Source: CAYVQU01 sp964453155
GTDB lineage: Bacteria > Chloroflexota > Anaerolineae > Anaerolineales > UBA11858
Direction of reading: 5' to 3'
Assembly: GCA_964453155.1 (NCBI GenBank)
Contig: CAYVQU010000025.1
Span: 1-41,105, forward strand
Length of the DNA: 41,105 nucleotides
Position numbers and translations under genes: made by a program. Each line of letters starts with the position of its first letter. Positions within the stretch are counted from its first letter, which is position 1. This document shows positions 8,321 to 15,470 of this stretch, one piece after another. The notes under the pieces were generated by a model, which saw only the letters and a list, made by a program, of their open reading frames with translations, did no database searches and was not told the origin of the DNA.

Positions 8321-9319
8321 CTATTGAGTAGCAAAAGTATCAATTAGGAGTTTAAAATCCCCACCCACCGGATACAAGATCGGACAGGTCGCGCCGTTAT
8401 TGATATATTCTTGAACTTTGGCGCGGGCTTCGTCGGGGGTGCCGGAGGCGGTGATGCGATGAACCAAATCATCAGGGACCAGGTGTTTGGCACTTTCGAT
8501 TTGTTCGTGGGTCGCGGGCCAGCCCAAAATCGATTGAATTTCAGCGACCACATCATCAGAAACTTTGGAGGCTTTGGCAATGTGGGGTTGTTGGGCCATA
8601 TATTGGCACAGCAGCATCTTGCTGGTGTCAATGGCTTTATCATGATCATGATCCACGGAACATACCACCAGTTGTGGTCGATCGATATCATCAATGGAGC
8701 GGCCAGCTTTCTTGGCACCTTTTTCCAGCAATTCCATCGCTTGCAGGTTGTAATCGGGGTCCACACAGTAATTCAAGACCGCACCATCGGCTATTTCACC
8801 GGTCAACTGCATCATCTTCGGGCCAGTGGCTCCGATCATGATCGGAACATCCCGCGGTTCGGTATTGCCATGAACCACATCAAGTTGAATCCCCTCGACC
8901 TGATGGAATTCACCGTGGAACGTCACGGTTTCCATTGCTAGCAAGCGACGGGTTACTTCGACGGTTTCCCGCATCGCCAGGAGTGGTTTGCGGCGGGTAA
9001 TACCCACATTTTGGGCCAACGGGTCCCACCAGGCCCCAATACCCAAAATGGCGCGGCCGGGGGCCAGGTCGTCGAGAGTCAGAAAAGTAGCGGCCAACAG
9101 ACCAATGTTGCGGGTCCAATTATTGAGTACACCCGAACCGACCTTGATCGTATCAGTCACTGCGGCATAAGCCGCCATCGGAACAATCGCATCCCGTACC
9201 AGGCGAGATTCCGCCTGCCAAACGGCCTCAAAACCTTTTTCTTCAGCGTACTTGGCATACTCTAAACCATCTCGCAAATCATGTGAATCTTGTAAATAAA
9301 GGGCAACACGGTCAATCAT
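8321..9319 (-). CDS. LLM-class (luciferase-like) F420-dependent oxidoreductase
   Basis: This 332-residue protein has the bacterial luciferase-like TIM-barrel features: YAEEKGFEAVWQAE near the N-terminus, IKVGSGVLNNWTRN, LDDLAPGRAILGIGAWWDP, and PIMIGATGPKMMQL. It resembles the methylenetetrahydromethanopterin reductase-like, F420-using branch and not FMN monooxygenases. Use of F420 is strongly suggested by context: its ATG overlaps the stop codon of cofC by one base (TAATG on the minus strand), so the two are translationally coupled. It would catalyse hydride transfer between reduced F420 and an unknown substrate in the cytoplasm. Confidence 0.9.
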   Translation of the reverse strand: MIDRVALYLQDSHDLRDGLEYAKYAEEKGFEAVWQAESRLVRDAIVPMAAYAAVTDTIKVGSGVLNNWTRNIGLLAATFLTLDDLAPGRAILGIGAWWDPLAQNVGITRRKPLLAMRETVEVTRRLLAMETVTFHGEFHQVEGIQLDVVHGNTEPRDVPIMIGATGPKMMQLTGEIADGAVLNYCVDPDYNLQAMELLEKGAKKAGRSIDDIDRPQLVVCSVDHDHDKAIDTSKMLLCQYMAQQPHIAKASKVSDDVVAEIQSILGWPATHEQIESAKHLVPDDLVHRITASGTPDEARAKVQEYINNGATCPILYPVGGDFKLLIDTFATQ

Positions 9320-9939
9320 TACAATCCTCCAGAATTCTCTAAATCTAAAGTTGATTCCAGGACAGCCAGGTCATCCGGGATGTCCAAATCCAGAGCCAAC
9401 GAGGGCAGTTCACAAATTTCTAACCGGGCCCCAACATCGAGCGCCAGTTGGCAATGACGGTCGAACGAATTAGGGCCGTATTCATACTCAATTAATCCCG
9501 CCGGGCAAACCAACAGGGCATTTGTCCCTTCTCGGCGACGGTCGGGGGCAACCACAACTACCGGGGGTTCACCGACGCGGGCTACCATGGCATCCACATC
9601 TTCAGGCGTGATCAACGGCAGGTCGGCCGGGATGATTAGCACCCCGCGGGTGGAATAGGTTTTAGCAACAATTGTGGCCCGAGTCAGGGCGATATTAAGG
9701 TCTGGGTCACCGTTCTCCTGGACGGTGCGGGCACCCAAATCTCTGGCGAGAGATAGGGCCGACTGGTCCCGACTGACAACTAACACATGCTCAATGTCGG
9801 GAATATTTTTGAGGGTTTCGAGCGTATTACTTAGCAATTGGCGATTCAGATCCGTTCTCTCCTCCGGGGTGAACATGCCAGCCAATCGAGATTTACCTCG
9901 CTTCAGCGGCTTCACCGGGACAATTGCCCATAACGCCAT
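9319..9939 (-). CDS. cofC: 2-phospho-L-lactate (or phosphoenolpyruvate) guanylyltransferase
   Basis: This 206-residue protein is CofC of coenzyme F420 biosynthesis, which joins GTP to 2-phospholactate or, in many bacteria, phosphoenolpyruvate. Landmarks are VPVKPLKRGKSRL at the N-terminus (nucleotide-binding loop of the MobA-like fold), IIPADLPLI, DRRREGTNALLV and PNSFDRH. The length is typical. It lies downstream of cofD on the same strand, separated by 420 bp holding an inverted repeat and a MITE-like element, and it is coupled to the LLM oxidoreductase. The FO synthase (FbiC or CofGH) needed to make the deazaflavin core is not in this window. Confidence 0.95.
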   Translation of the reverse strand: MALWAIVPVKPLKRGKSRLAGMFTPEERTDLNRQLLSNTLETLKNIPDIEHVLVVSRDQSALSLARDLGARTVQENGDPDLNIALTRATIVAKTYSTRGVLIIPADLPLITPEDVDAMVARVGEPPVVVVAPDRRREGTNALLVCPAGLIEYEYGPNSFDRHCQLALDVGARLEICELPSLALDLDIPDDLAVLESTLDLENSGGL

Positions 9940-10015
9940 TGAGAATACCTCTCTTTCTATTTATTTTTCCGAATTCTGTACTCATCAAGAGAATTTTGAA
10001 CACTAATTTACCGCA

Positions 10016-10071
10016 CGCAAAGGCGCAAAGACGCCAAGTTTTCTCTTATATTATTACTTTGCGCCTTTGCG
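10016..10071. repeat. Perfect 15-bp inverted repeat, 'CGCAAAGGCGCAAAG'
   Basis: CGCAAAGGCGCAAAG at 10016-10030 is the exact reverse complement of 10057-10071, with an AT-rich loop of 26 nt. It lies between cofD and cofC. A looser relative (AACCACAAAGGACACAAAG) is at 16826-16889. There is no T run, so it is not a classical terminator. Confidence 0.85.
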
Positions 10072-10180
10072 GCTTTGCGTGAGATATGTTCAAGCTACTC
10101 TTGACCATTACATATTTTTCCGAATTCTATTCGGCTTTATCATTGTATCAGAGAGAGTCGCATCGGAAGCGAACACCCGA

Positions 10181-10347
10181 TAGGGCAATCGCATGTTCAT
10201 GAAAACAAGGCGACTGAAGTCGCAGCAACTGGCGCATATGCGCTGGCAAAACCTGCCTCCGCAGGTTGAAACCCAGTCGCCGAAGGGCGACTTCGCAGTT
10301 GTCGGTGCAGTTTAAACTGCCGTTTAAGGTTACATGCGATTGCCCTA
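10181..10347. mobile_element. MITE-like element with 15-bp terminal inverted repeats and 10-bp target duplication
   Basis: The element begins TAGGGCAATCGCATG (10181-10195) and ends with the exact reverse complement (10333-10347). It is flanked by identical 10-bp direct repeats GAACACCCGA at 10171-10180 and 10348-10357. The 167-bp body has no coding capacity and is a chain of palindromes: CGACTGAAGTCG (10210-10221), GCGCATATGCGC (10232-10243), AACCTGC/GCAGGTT (10250-10267), TCGCC/GGCGA (10277-10290) and GCAGTTTAAACTGC (10307-10320). This is the structure of a non-autonomous transposon remnant. It lies immediately after the cofD stop codon. Confidence 0.8.
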
Positions 10348-10360
10348 GAACACCCGATGC

Positions 10361-11287
10361 TTATAAACGCTCTCCAAAATTTATAACATCCTGGGCCAAT
10401 TTTGTGCGATCTTCTGGGGTCTTCATTAACGTTTGAACATTCAACGTCTCAACGTTTAACTGTTGGATTTCCTTTTCTAACGCAGAATCGACAATATCAA
10501 ACACAAATCCAGTGAGCAAATCGTCGTAGTGCTCTGCGACCGCGTAGGCAGAGGGTTCGATTCCTAACTCCGAGTACATTTTTACTACAGGACCCTTTAT
10601 GGCCTGGCCACCGATGATAGGCGAAACAGCTATAACGGGCCGCGCGGCTAACGCGGATTTAAGGGTGGGGACCGCCAAAATGGGATCAATGCTCACCCAC
10701 GGGTTGGAGGGGCAAATCACGACGAGATCAGCTGCCTCAATCCTGGAGACGATCCCAGGGGACGGAGAAGCATTGGCAACTCCTTCAAACCGGAAACCAC
10801 TCACCACCGGTTCACAGCGTCGCTGGACAAAATATTCCTGGAAGGGGAGTTCACCCGCATCCGAATACACTATCGTCGGAGTGGGGTCATCGCTCATCGG
10901 TAATACCGTCGGGCCAATGTCCCAGGCGGCGCAAAAATCTTGTGTGATCTGGCTGAGGGTTTGCCCCGCTCGCAGTCGCCGGGTTCGCTCTAAATGGGTG
11001 CCCAAATCGCGGTCCCCGAGTTGGAACCAATCCGGCCCACCGAGTTGCGTTACGTTCTCAACCGCATTCCAAGTCTCATCAACCCGCCCCCAACCCGTGA
11101 CCGGATTCGCCAACCCCGCCAGGGTATAGCAAACCGTATCGAGATCAGGGCAAATCTTGAGACCCAGATGCTCAAAATCATCCCCGGTATTGACGATGAT
11201 GGTCAAATCTTCGGGGGGCAGCACTTGGGCTAAGCCGTCGGCGAGTTTGGCACCGCCGACACCACCGGCGAGAGCAATAACTTTCAT
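10361..11287 (-). CDS. cofD: 2-phospho-L-lactate transferase (F420 biosynthesis)
   Basis: This 308-residue CofD/FbiA transfers the phospholactyl (or phosphoenolpyruvyl) group from the CofC product to FO, giving F420-0 or its dehydro form. Landmarks are LAGGVGGAKLADGL (6-19), VNTGDDFEHLGL, CPDLDTVCYTLAG, WFQLGDRDL, SNPWVSIDPIL, SPIIGGQAIKGP and the C-terminal LMKTPEDRTKLAQDV. Just before that last motif, residues reading QQLNVETLNVQTL are encoded by an AACGTT-type repeat phrase (about 10424-10458), which also appears near 15428-15470. This looks like repeat sequence accommodated in a variable loop. No clear Shine-Dalgarno precedes the ATG. The MITE-like element starts after its stop codon. Confidence 0.95.
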   Translation of the reverse strand: MKVIALAGGVGGAKLADGLAQVLPPEDLTIIVNTGDDFEHLGLKICPDLDTVCYTLAGLANPVTGWGRVDETWNAVENVTQLGGPDWFQLGDRDLGTHLERTRRLRAGQTLSQITQDFCAAWDIGPTVLPMSDDPTPTIVYSDAGELPFQEYFVQRRCEPVVSGFRFEGVANASPSPGIVSRIEAADLVVICPSNPWVSIDPILAVPTLKSALAARPVIAVSPIIGGQAIKGPVVKMYSELGIEPSAYAVAEHYDDLLTGFVFDIVDSALEKEIQQLNVETLNVQTLMKTPEDRTKLAQDVINFGERL

Positions 11288-11296
11288 GATATTAGC

Positions 11297-11364
11297 GGGT
11301 AACAGGAATCAGGTAACTAGGAACAAGAGCTGGGAAACATCCCTACTCTTGGTAACCAGTCCCT
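11297..11364. repeat. Imperfect inverted repeat, 'GGTAAC/CAGGTAACT' phrase family
   Basis: Left phrases GGGTAACAGGAATCAGGTAA (11297-11316) with the following AACAAGAG face CTCTTGGTAACCAGTCCCT (11346-11364). The element fills the spacer between the first PPOX-like gene stop and the cofD start. A relative is at 13859-13903. Confidence 0.6.
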
Positions 11365-11374
11365 AAAACCCCTC

Positions 11375-11770
11375 CTACCCCATCGTATTCACTTGCTCGG
11401 GTTTGATTTTGTAGATCACCCGCACCTGGTCCGCCGGAAACTCAAAAGGTTTGCCGGTGTAGATCACACCCAGATGCTGGATATGCTCAACGGCCCCTTC
11501 TTCGGTGACCTCAGCTACCTTGCCCCGAATCCCTAAATACCGATAGGGGTCGTTTGGATCGGGAATAGCAATAGAGACACTGGGATTGGTCGTCATATTG
11601 CGATCTTTCAGTCGGCCGCGGGCAGTGTTGATCAGAATATGTTCGCCATCAGTGTTGAACCACACCGGGGTGACCTGCGGCGCGCCGCTTTTCATGGCCG
11701 TAGCCAAAAATGCGAAGGCATTGGTCTCGTCCGCCAGCAAATCTTGAAATTCAGGGGGGATATTATTCAT
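11375..11770 (-). CDS. PPOX-class F420-dependent oxidoreductase (copy 1)
   Basis: This 131-residue split beta-barrel protein is of the pyridoxamine-phosphate-oxidase-like flavin/deazaflavin oxidoreductase family (FDOR-B type). Landmarks are VTPVWFNTDGEHILINTARG, the basic RLKDRNM segment expected at the cofactor, and the C-terminal RVIYKIKPEQVNTMG. Such proteins reduce small substrates with F420H2. The second copy directly upstream (11830-12228) shares most of these segments, so the pair is a tandem duplication that has diverged. GGAG lies 5 nt before the ATG. Its place beside cofD supports F420 as cofactor over FMN. Confidence 0.9.
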   Translation of the reverse strand: MNNIPPEFQDLLADETNAFAFLATAMKSGAPQVTPVWFNTDGEHILINTARGRLKDRNMTTNPSVSIAIPDPNDPYRYLGIRGKVAEVTEEGAVEHIQHLGVIYTGKPFEFPADQVRVIYKIKPEQVNTMG

Positions 11771-11829
11771 GTAAGCTCCATTCGAAGCACAGAAATGAGG
11801 TTACTGGCAGCAACCACATTCCGGGCTAC

Positions 11830-12228
11830 TCAACCCATCGCATTGACTTTTTCAGGTTTGATTTTATAGATCACCCGGGTCTCATCTGACGGTCCGGGAT
11901 AAACATCTTTGTCCATATACTTTTTAGCCAGAGCGTTGATGTGCTCTCGGGCACCTTCTGCGGTGATCTCAACCACCGCGCCCCGAATTTGTAAATACCG
12001 GTAGGGCCGATTGAAATCATGAATGGCAACCGCAACCTTGGGACGGGCACGCATATTGCGGTCTTTAGTTCGTCCTTGGGCCGAATTGATGATTATGTGC
12101 TCATCATCCGTGTTGAACCATACCGGGGTCAATTGGGGGGAGCCATCATCCATCGTAGTCGCCAACATCAGAAAAGTTTTGGCTTCATCCGCAAACAAAT
12201 CATGATATTTCTCGGGAATGGTTTTCAT
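11830..12228 (-). CDS. PPOX-class F420-dependent oxidoreductase (copy 2)
   Basis: From the ATG at 12228 the protein has 132 residues. That start is chosen over an upstream in-frame one at 12276 because AGGAG lies 7 nt before it and the product then begins MKTIPEKYHDLF, aligning with copy 1. The fold and motifs are those of an FDOR-B: LTPVWFNTDDEHIIINSAQG, RTKDRNM, PYRYLQIRG and RVIYKIKPEKVNAMG. It is a tandem paralog of the gene at 11375-11770, and substrate specificity probably differs between the copies. Its cofactor is inferred to be F420 from family and context. Confidence 0.9.
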   Translation of the reverse strand: MKTIPEKYHDLFADEAKTFLMLATTMDDGSPQLTPVWFNTDDEHIIINSAQGRTKDRNMRARPKVAVAIHDFNRPYRYLQIRGAVVEITAEGAREHINALAKKYMDKDVYPGPSDETRVIYKIKPEKVNAMG

Positions 12229-12291
12229 CAGAAACTCCTGTGGGGAAATGGGGGCAGATATTGGATTGGGTGACAAGTTCCCAATCCTACT

Positions 12292-12858
12292 TTATCGATT
12301 CCCTAAAGGATCATTTTCTTTCGCTCCAAATTTATATTCGAACCTTTTCTCGCCTACTACGCCGTTCGGCTCGTAGATAAATGAGATATTATCAATCTCT
12401 ACCTGCCAGTAAACCGGGCGAAAGGCTAACTTATCCATCAGGCAGGGCAGGTTTTGGCGGGTCACGTCAGTATAAGCCAGCGAAATATGCGGCATCCAGT
12501 TTTCAGGAGCATAATATGGGCTGGCAGTCGTACTGATAGGTAACACCCGCTCCCATATTTTGGCATGTAATGCACTGAGCTCTTGCGTCCGCACCACGGT
12601 CAGATACACGACCGGGGTTTCACTGGTGAAAATCCCCATTCCGCCCACCCGAACCCGAAAGGGGGCCGTCTCAGCCGCGATTTCCTGAACAATGGTCTGT
12701 AAAGCCTCGAAATCATAATCCGCCGCGATTTTCCAAGAAAAATGAGGGAAGGGGGTCACTTGAATACCCGTCAAGCCGCAGTCGCGCTCAAGTTCATGCC
12801 AAAGTTCTTCGACAAGAGCGTAATGATGGGGATCAAGGAGTGATACGAGTCCGTGCAT
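12292..12858 (-). CDS. 2'-5' RNA ligase / cyclic phosphodiesterase-like protein
   Basis: This 188-residue protein of the 2H phosphoesterase superfamily carries the paired motifs HFSW (in FPHFSWKIA) and HISL (in WMPHISLAYTD), the H-x-S/T-x catalytic elements. Such proteins hydrolyse or ligate 2'-5' or cyclic phosphate linkages in RNA or small nucleotides; the substrate is unknown here. The start is placed at 12858 (MHGLVSLLDPHHY). An upstream in-frame start at 12900 would add residues encoded by the arm of a palindromic repeat (LRRFTPRND) and is not credible. The gene lies between the PPOX pair and the 6-adenylyltransferase-like gene with no obvious F420 role. Confidence 0.85.
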   Translation of the reverse strand: MHGLVSLLDPHHYALVEELWHELERDCGLTGIQVTPFPHFSWKIAADYDFEALQTIVQEIAAETAPFRVRVGGMGIFTSETPVVYLTVVRTQELSALHAKIWERVLPISTTASPYYAPENWMPHISLAYTDVTRQNLPCLMDKLAFRPVYWQVEIDNISFIYEPNGVVGEKRFEYKFGAKENDPLGNR

Positions 12859-12870
12859 AAGTATGTCCGC

Positions 12871-12951
12871 GTCATTGCGAGGAGTGAAACGACGAAGCAA
12901 TCTGTGTCCTTTTTAAGAAGTTTTAGATTGCTTCGCTCCGCTCGCAATGAC
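12871..12951. repeat. Interspersed palindromic repeat, 'GTCATTGCGAG...GAAGCAATCT' type
   Basis: GTCATTGCGAG and CGAAGCAATCT phrases at 12871-12903 face their reverse complement AGATTGCTTCG...CTCGCAATGAC at 12925-12951. The pair forms a strong hairpin. Repeats with this wording are scattered in many bacterial genomes. It sits between the adenylyltransferase-like gene stop and the 2'-5' ligase-like gene start. Confidence 0.85.
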
Positions 12952-12961
12952 GTTATTTTTG

Positions 12962-13831
12962 CTAATACATCTCCGTCGCATCTTTCGGCAAGTTTCGGAC
13001 ATGCTTTAGATGCGCGCTGATCTTTTCATCATCCTGGAAATTGTAATCAAAGCCAAAGTGTTCGGCGACTGCGAGTGCTGTGGTTCTAAAAAGCTGCGTC
13101 ATGGCGTCGAGAGAATCCCAGGTATGGTCATAATCATCACTGGCATAAGTATTCAGGAGCAGCTGCCATAATTCGGGTTCAAGGTATCGCTCAAAATGTT
13201 TGCCAAGTTTGCCGGGATTAATCTTGAAATCCGTTTTGGTCCCGATATACCAATTGAGCATCTTCATCAACATATCTCGGACATAATGATCCATCATCGT
13301 CTTGGCATAGATGATTTCTACCCGCCAGAGACCCTTGGCAACATAAACCGATACCCACCAAAATTCATTGCACGCATCGGCAAAGGTTTTGGCCGTTGGC
13401 GGTTTCGGGAGATAGTCGCTTTCATTTGGTTCAGGAAATGCTGGGAGAACATCATCTTTATCCAACAAGGTGACACTCAAGCTGTCCCCGATAAATTCAT
13501 CCATCCGATCTAGGGGCGAAATTCCCAGGTCAATGCGGTTGCCGTCTGCGAATTGGATCAAATAGATATAATGGCCATCATCGGCAGGAGGCGGATCACT
13601 CATCTCTTCGGGCAACTGCATCATCATCCGCTCCCCGAAAACATCGATCCAATCTGGGTCAGTGCGGAAGGAATCAACCTCGGTCACCAGGTAAACGACA
13701 TCAAAATCTTGAAAGACATCAGGGGCTGCATTTGGGTTGGCCCGAGATCCATTCAGGATCACCGCTCGAACCCGCTCGTCACTTCGAGCGGTATTCAGGA
13801 TGAGATCGTACATATCTTGTGCAGAACGCAT
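12962..13831 (-). CDS. Aminoglycoside 6-adenylyltransferase-like nucleotidyltransferase
   Basis: This 289-residue protein matches the ANT(6)/AadE family. The N-terminal nucleotidyltransferase signature is LNGSRAN (26-32) followed by DFD (Asp42, Asp44). The family segment FWWVSVYVAKGLWRVEIIYAKTMMD and the C-terminal helical region with FGFDYNFQDD are also present. Family members adenylylate streptomycin at the 6 position, but many chromosomal homologs have no demonstrated resistance role, and no mobile-element context is seen here. A second, more distant relative is at 16888-17703. Confidence 0.88.
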   Translation of the reverse strand: MRSAQDMYDLILNTARSDERVRAVILNGSRANPNAAPDVFQDFDVVYLVTEVDSFRTDPDWIDVFGERMMMQLPEEMSDPPPADDGHYIYLIQFADGNRIDLGISPLDRMDEFIGDSLSVTLLDKDDVLPAFPEPNESDYLPKPPTAKTFADACNEFWWVSVYVAKGLWRVEIIYAKTMMDHYVRDMLMKMLNWYIGTKTDFKINPGKLGKHFERYLEPELWQLLLNTYASDDYDHTWDSLDAMTQLFRTTALAVAEHFGFDYNFQDDEKISAHLKHVRNLPKDATEMY

Positions 13832-13858
13832 AATTTCGTGAAATAAGATAACGAGGGT

Positions 13859-13903
13859 TGGGTAGCTGGGTAATTCCCAGGTGCCTGGTGACCAGTTACC
13901 TAA
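13859..13903. repeat. Imperfect inverted repeat, 'GGTAACTGGTCACCAGG' phrase family
   Basis: GGGTAGCTGGGTAATTCCCAG and CTGGTGACCAGTTACCTA phrases face each other and would fold into a hairpin. The right arm contains the stop codon of cofE (TAA within the phrase at 13896-13898). Confidence 0.6.
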
Positions 13904-14687
13904 ACATATCCTTTTCTTTTGGACGGATTATTTCATTCAAGGCAGATTCTCGCAATGGAAACGGAAAACCGCGTACATGGACTACCGGGGTTCCTTCGGC
14001 AGCCTGCCCCATGATGAGGGAGGCTGCCGCCGCCAGTTCATCAGCAGCCGCTACGATCGTGGCTTTGAGTTCATAATTGAACAAATCGGCCCAGCCCCGT
14101 TCATCAACCAGCGCTGGTATCCCAGATAAACCGATGCAGGTTCCTAACGTCCCTTCGCGCCAGGCTCTACCATGCGAGTCGATGATCATCACGCCAAGTT
14201 TTTTGCTAGTTTCAGTTTCCAACTTTGCCCGTATTTCCTGGGCAGAGCGATCTGAGTTTTCAGGGAGCAGCAAATACCAATCTTCAGGATCACCCCAATC
14301 GCCTTTAACATTGGAATGATCAATTCCGGCATTGGCGCACACAAACCCGAGATTGTGTTCCACAATAATCAAGCCTGGGCGCGACCGCATTACTTCAGTG
14401 CTCTCCTGGAGAATAAGTTCGACCAAGCGGGGGTCTTTGTCTGTGCGGCGTGCGAGGTGCGTGGCTTCTTCCGAGGGGGACACAGTTGTCAAATTAACCA
14501 AGCGCCCTTCAGATTTTGAGACGATTTTTTGGGCTAAAACGAGAATATCACCATCGTGGAGCGTGATGCGTGCCCCTTCGGCTTCACTCAGGGCGAGCGC
14601 GTGAAGAGCATCCAAAATGACGGCTGCAATATCATCGCCGGGCTGGATCAGCGGGATGCCGGGGAGGGGGGTTAGGGTCAGGGTCAT
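13896..14687 (-). CDS. cofE: Coenzyme F420-0:L-glutamate ligase
   Basis: This 263-residue CofE adds gamma-linked glutamates to F420-0 using GTP. Landmarks are GDILVLAQKIVSKSEGRLV (46-64), EVMRSRPGLIIVEHNLGFVCANAGID, SNVKGDWG, VMIIDSHGRAWREGTLGTCIG and the C-terminal AEGTPVVHVRGF. The FMN-reductase-like C-terminal domain of actinobacterial FbiB is absent. If the pathway uses phosphoenolpyruvate, a separate dehydro-F420-0 reductase would therefore be needed. Residues 31-40 (LALSEAEGAR) are encoded by a CCTGAGTGAAGCCGAAGGG phrase (14574-14593), a known type of dispersed palindromic repeat, and look like an insertion before the conserved motif. Confidence 0.95.
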   Translation of the reverse strand: MTLTLTPLPGIPLIQPGDDIAAVILDALHALALSEAEGARITLHDGDILVLAQKIVSKSEGRLVNLTTVSPSEEATHLARRTDKDPRLVELILQESTEVMRSRPGLIIVEHNLGFVCANAGIDHSNVKGDWGDPEDWYLLLPENSDRSAQEIRAKLETETSKKLGVMIIDSHGRAWREGTLGTCIGLSGIPALVDERGWADLFNYELKATIVAAADELAAAASLIMGQAAEGTPVVHVRGFPFPLRESALNEIIRPKEKDMFR

Positions 14688-14696
14688 AGCAGTATA

Positions 14697-14762
14697 AAGG
14701 GTCTAAAGGGTCCAATAGGTCAGGCGTTTCAGACCAGTTAGACCTTTTAGACAGATTGGACA
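14697..14762. repeat. Imperfect inverted repeat, 'GACC/TCTAAAGG' phrase family
   Basis: Left arm phrases AAGGGTCTAAAGGGTCCAAT and GGTCAGGC face GACCAGTTAGACCTTTTAGA and the bases after it. The repeat occupies the whole spacer between the npdG-like stop and the cofE start. Confidence 0.65.
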
Positions 14763-14763
14763 T

Positions 14764-15414
14764 TTACAACCCCGTTATCCCAATACTCGCCGTCTTCTTC
14801 TTGTAGTGCTTGTTCAGACTGATGAGGATCGCGGTTAGCCCTTCAACCGTGAGGGCATTGGCGAGGCGGCCGGCATAGTAGGATTTCATCCCGCCGTCTT
14901 CGGCGAGTTGGACAACTTTTTCGGCCGCGTCCACATCATCGGAGCAGACCAGGACTTCACTGGCGATGGGTTCGCCAAGCTTGCGCAGCGCATGGGCCGG
15001 GACATTCTGGAAAGCGGCCACCACTTTTACGCCTGATCCCAAAATCTCTTGGGCAATCTCACCCGCTGAAGGGGCCGTCGGCGGTTTCGGGTCACGGAAA
15101 TCTACGCGGGCGGTGGCATCCACCAAAATCTTTCCCTGTAGGGCAGCTATGAGGCCTTTTAGCGCGGGTTGATGGGCGGTGGCCACTACGGTCAAGACGC
15201 TGATATCAGCGGCCTGGGCGGCATCCGCATTTTGCAAACCGGTGATGGTATCGATCCCTAAGGTTTCGTTTAACTCTACAGCGGTTTTTTCTGCTTTCTC
15301 GGCCTGACGCGAACCGATAATAATTGTATAGCCAGCGTGCGCCCATCGTAAAGCTAAACCCGGGCCTTCTTTGCCGGTCCCACCCAAAATTGCGACGGTT
15401 GGTTTATCTGTCAT
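14764..15414 (-). CDS. npdG: F420-dependent NADP oxidoreductase (NPDR family)
   Basis: This 216-residue protein matches NADPH-dependent F420 reductase: Rossmann motif ILGGTGKEGPGLALRW (9-24), IIGSRQAEKA with the Arg expected to bind the NADP 2'-phosphate, and later VLVCSDDVDAAEKVVQLAEDGG. It shuttles hydride between F420H2 and NADP+ and so links the F420 pool to NADPH. Its place directly upstream of cofE within the same directon supports an integrated F420 locus that makes, charges and uses the cofactor. The usual length is 210-230 residues. Confidence 0.93.
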   Translation of the reverse strand: MTDKPTVAILGGTGKEGPGLALRWAHAGYTIIIGSRQAEKAEKTAVELNETLGIDTITGLQNADAAQAADISVLTVVATAHQPALKGLIAALQGKILVDATARVDFRDPKPPTAPSAGEIAQEILGSGVKVVAAFQNVPAHALRKLGEPIASEVLVCSDDVDAAEKVVQLAEDGGMKSYYAGRLANALTVEGLTAILISLNKHYKKKTASIGITGL

Positions 15415-15427
15415 TTTTTCTCCTAAA

Positions 15428-15470
15428 TGTGTAACAAAGTTAAAACGTCCGAACGTTCAATGTTTAATAT
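15428..15470. repeat. Short dyad 'GTTAAAACGTCCGAACGTTCAATGTTTAA'-type phrase
   Basis: A self-complementary stretch built from AACGTT phrases begins at the stop codon of the SsnA-like gene and ends just before npdG. The same phrase type is embedded in the coding sequence of cofD (about 10424-10458). Confidence 0.5.

Noticed and set aside
10551..10575. tRNA T-loop-like string GGTTCGATTCC
   Set aside because: It lies within conserved cofD codons and no acceptor, D or anticodon stems can be placed around it.
12859..12900. N-terminal extension of the 2'-5' ligase-like gene
   Set aside because: The extra residues are translated palindromic repeat sequence, and the conserved protein begins at the ATG at 12858.
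12962..13831. Acquired antibiotic-resistance cassette
   Set aside because: There is no integron, IS element or resistance cluster nearby, the gene sits in a chromosomal directon with the same spacer type as its neighbours, and chromosomal ANT(6)-like genes often have no proven resistance role.
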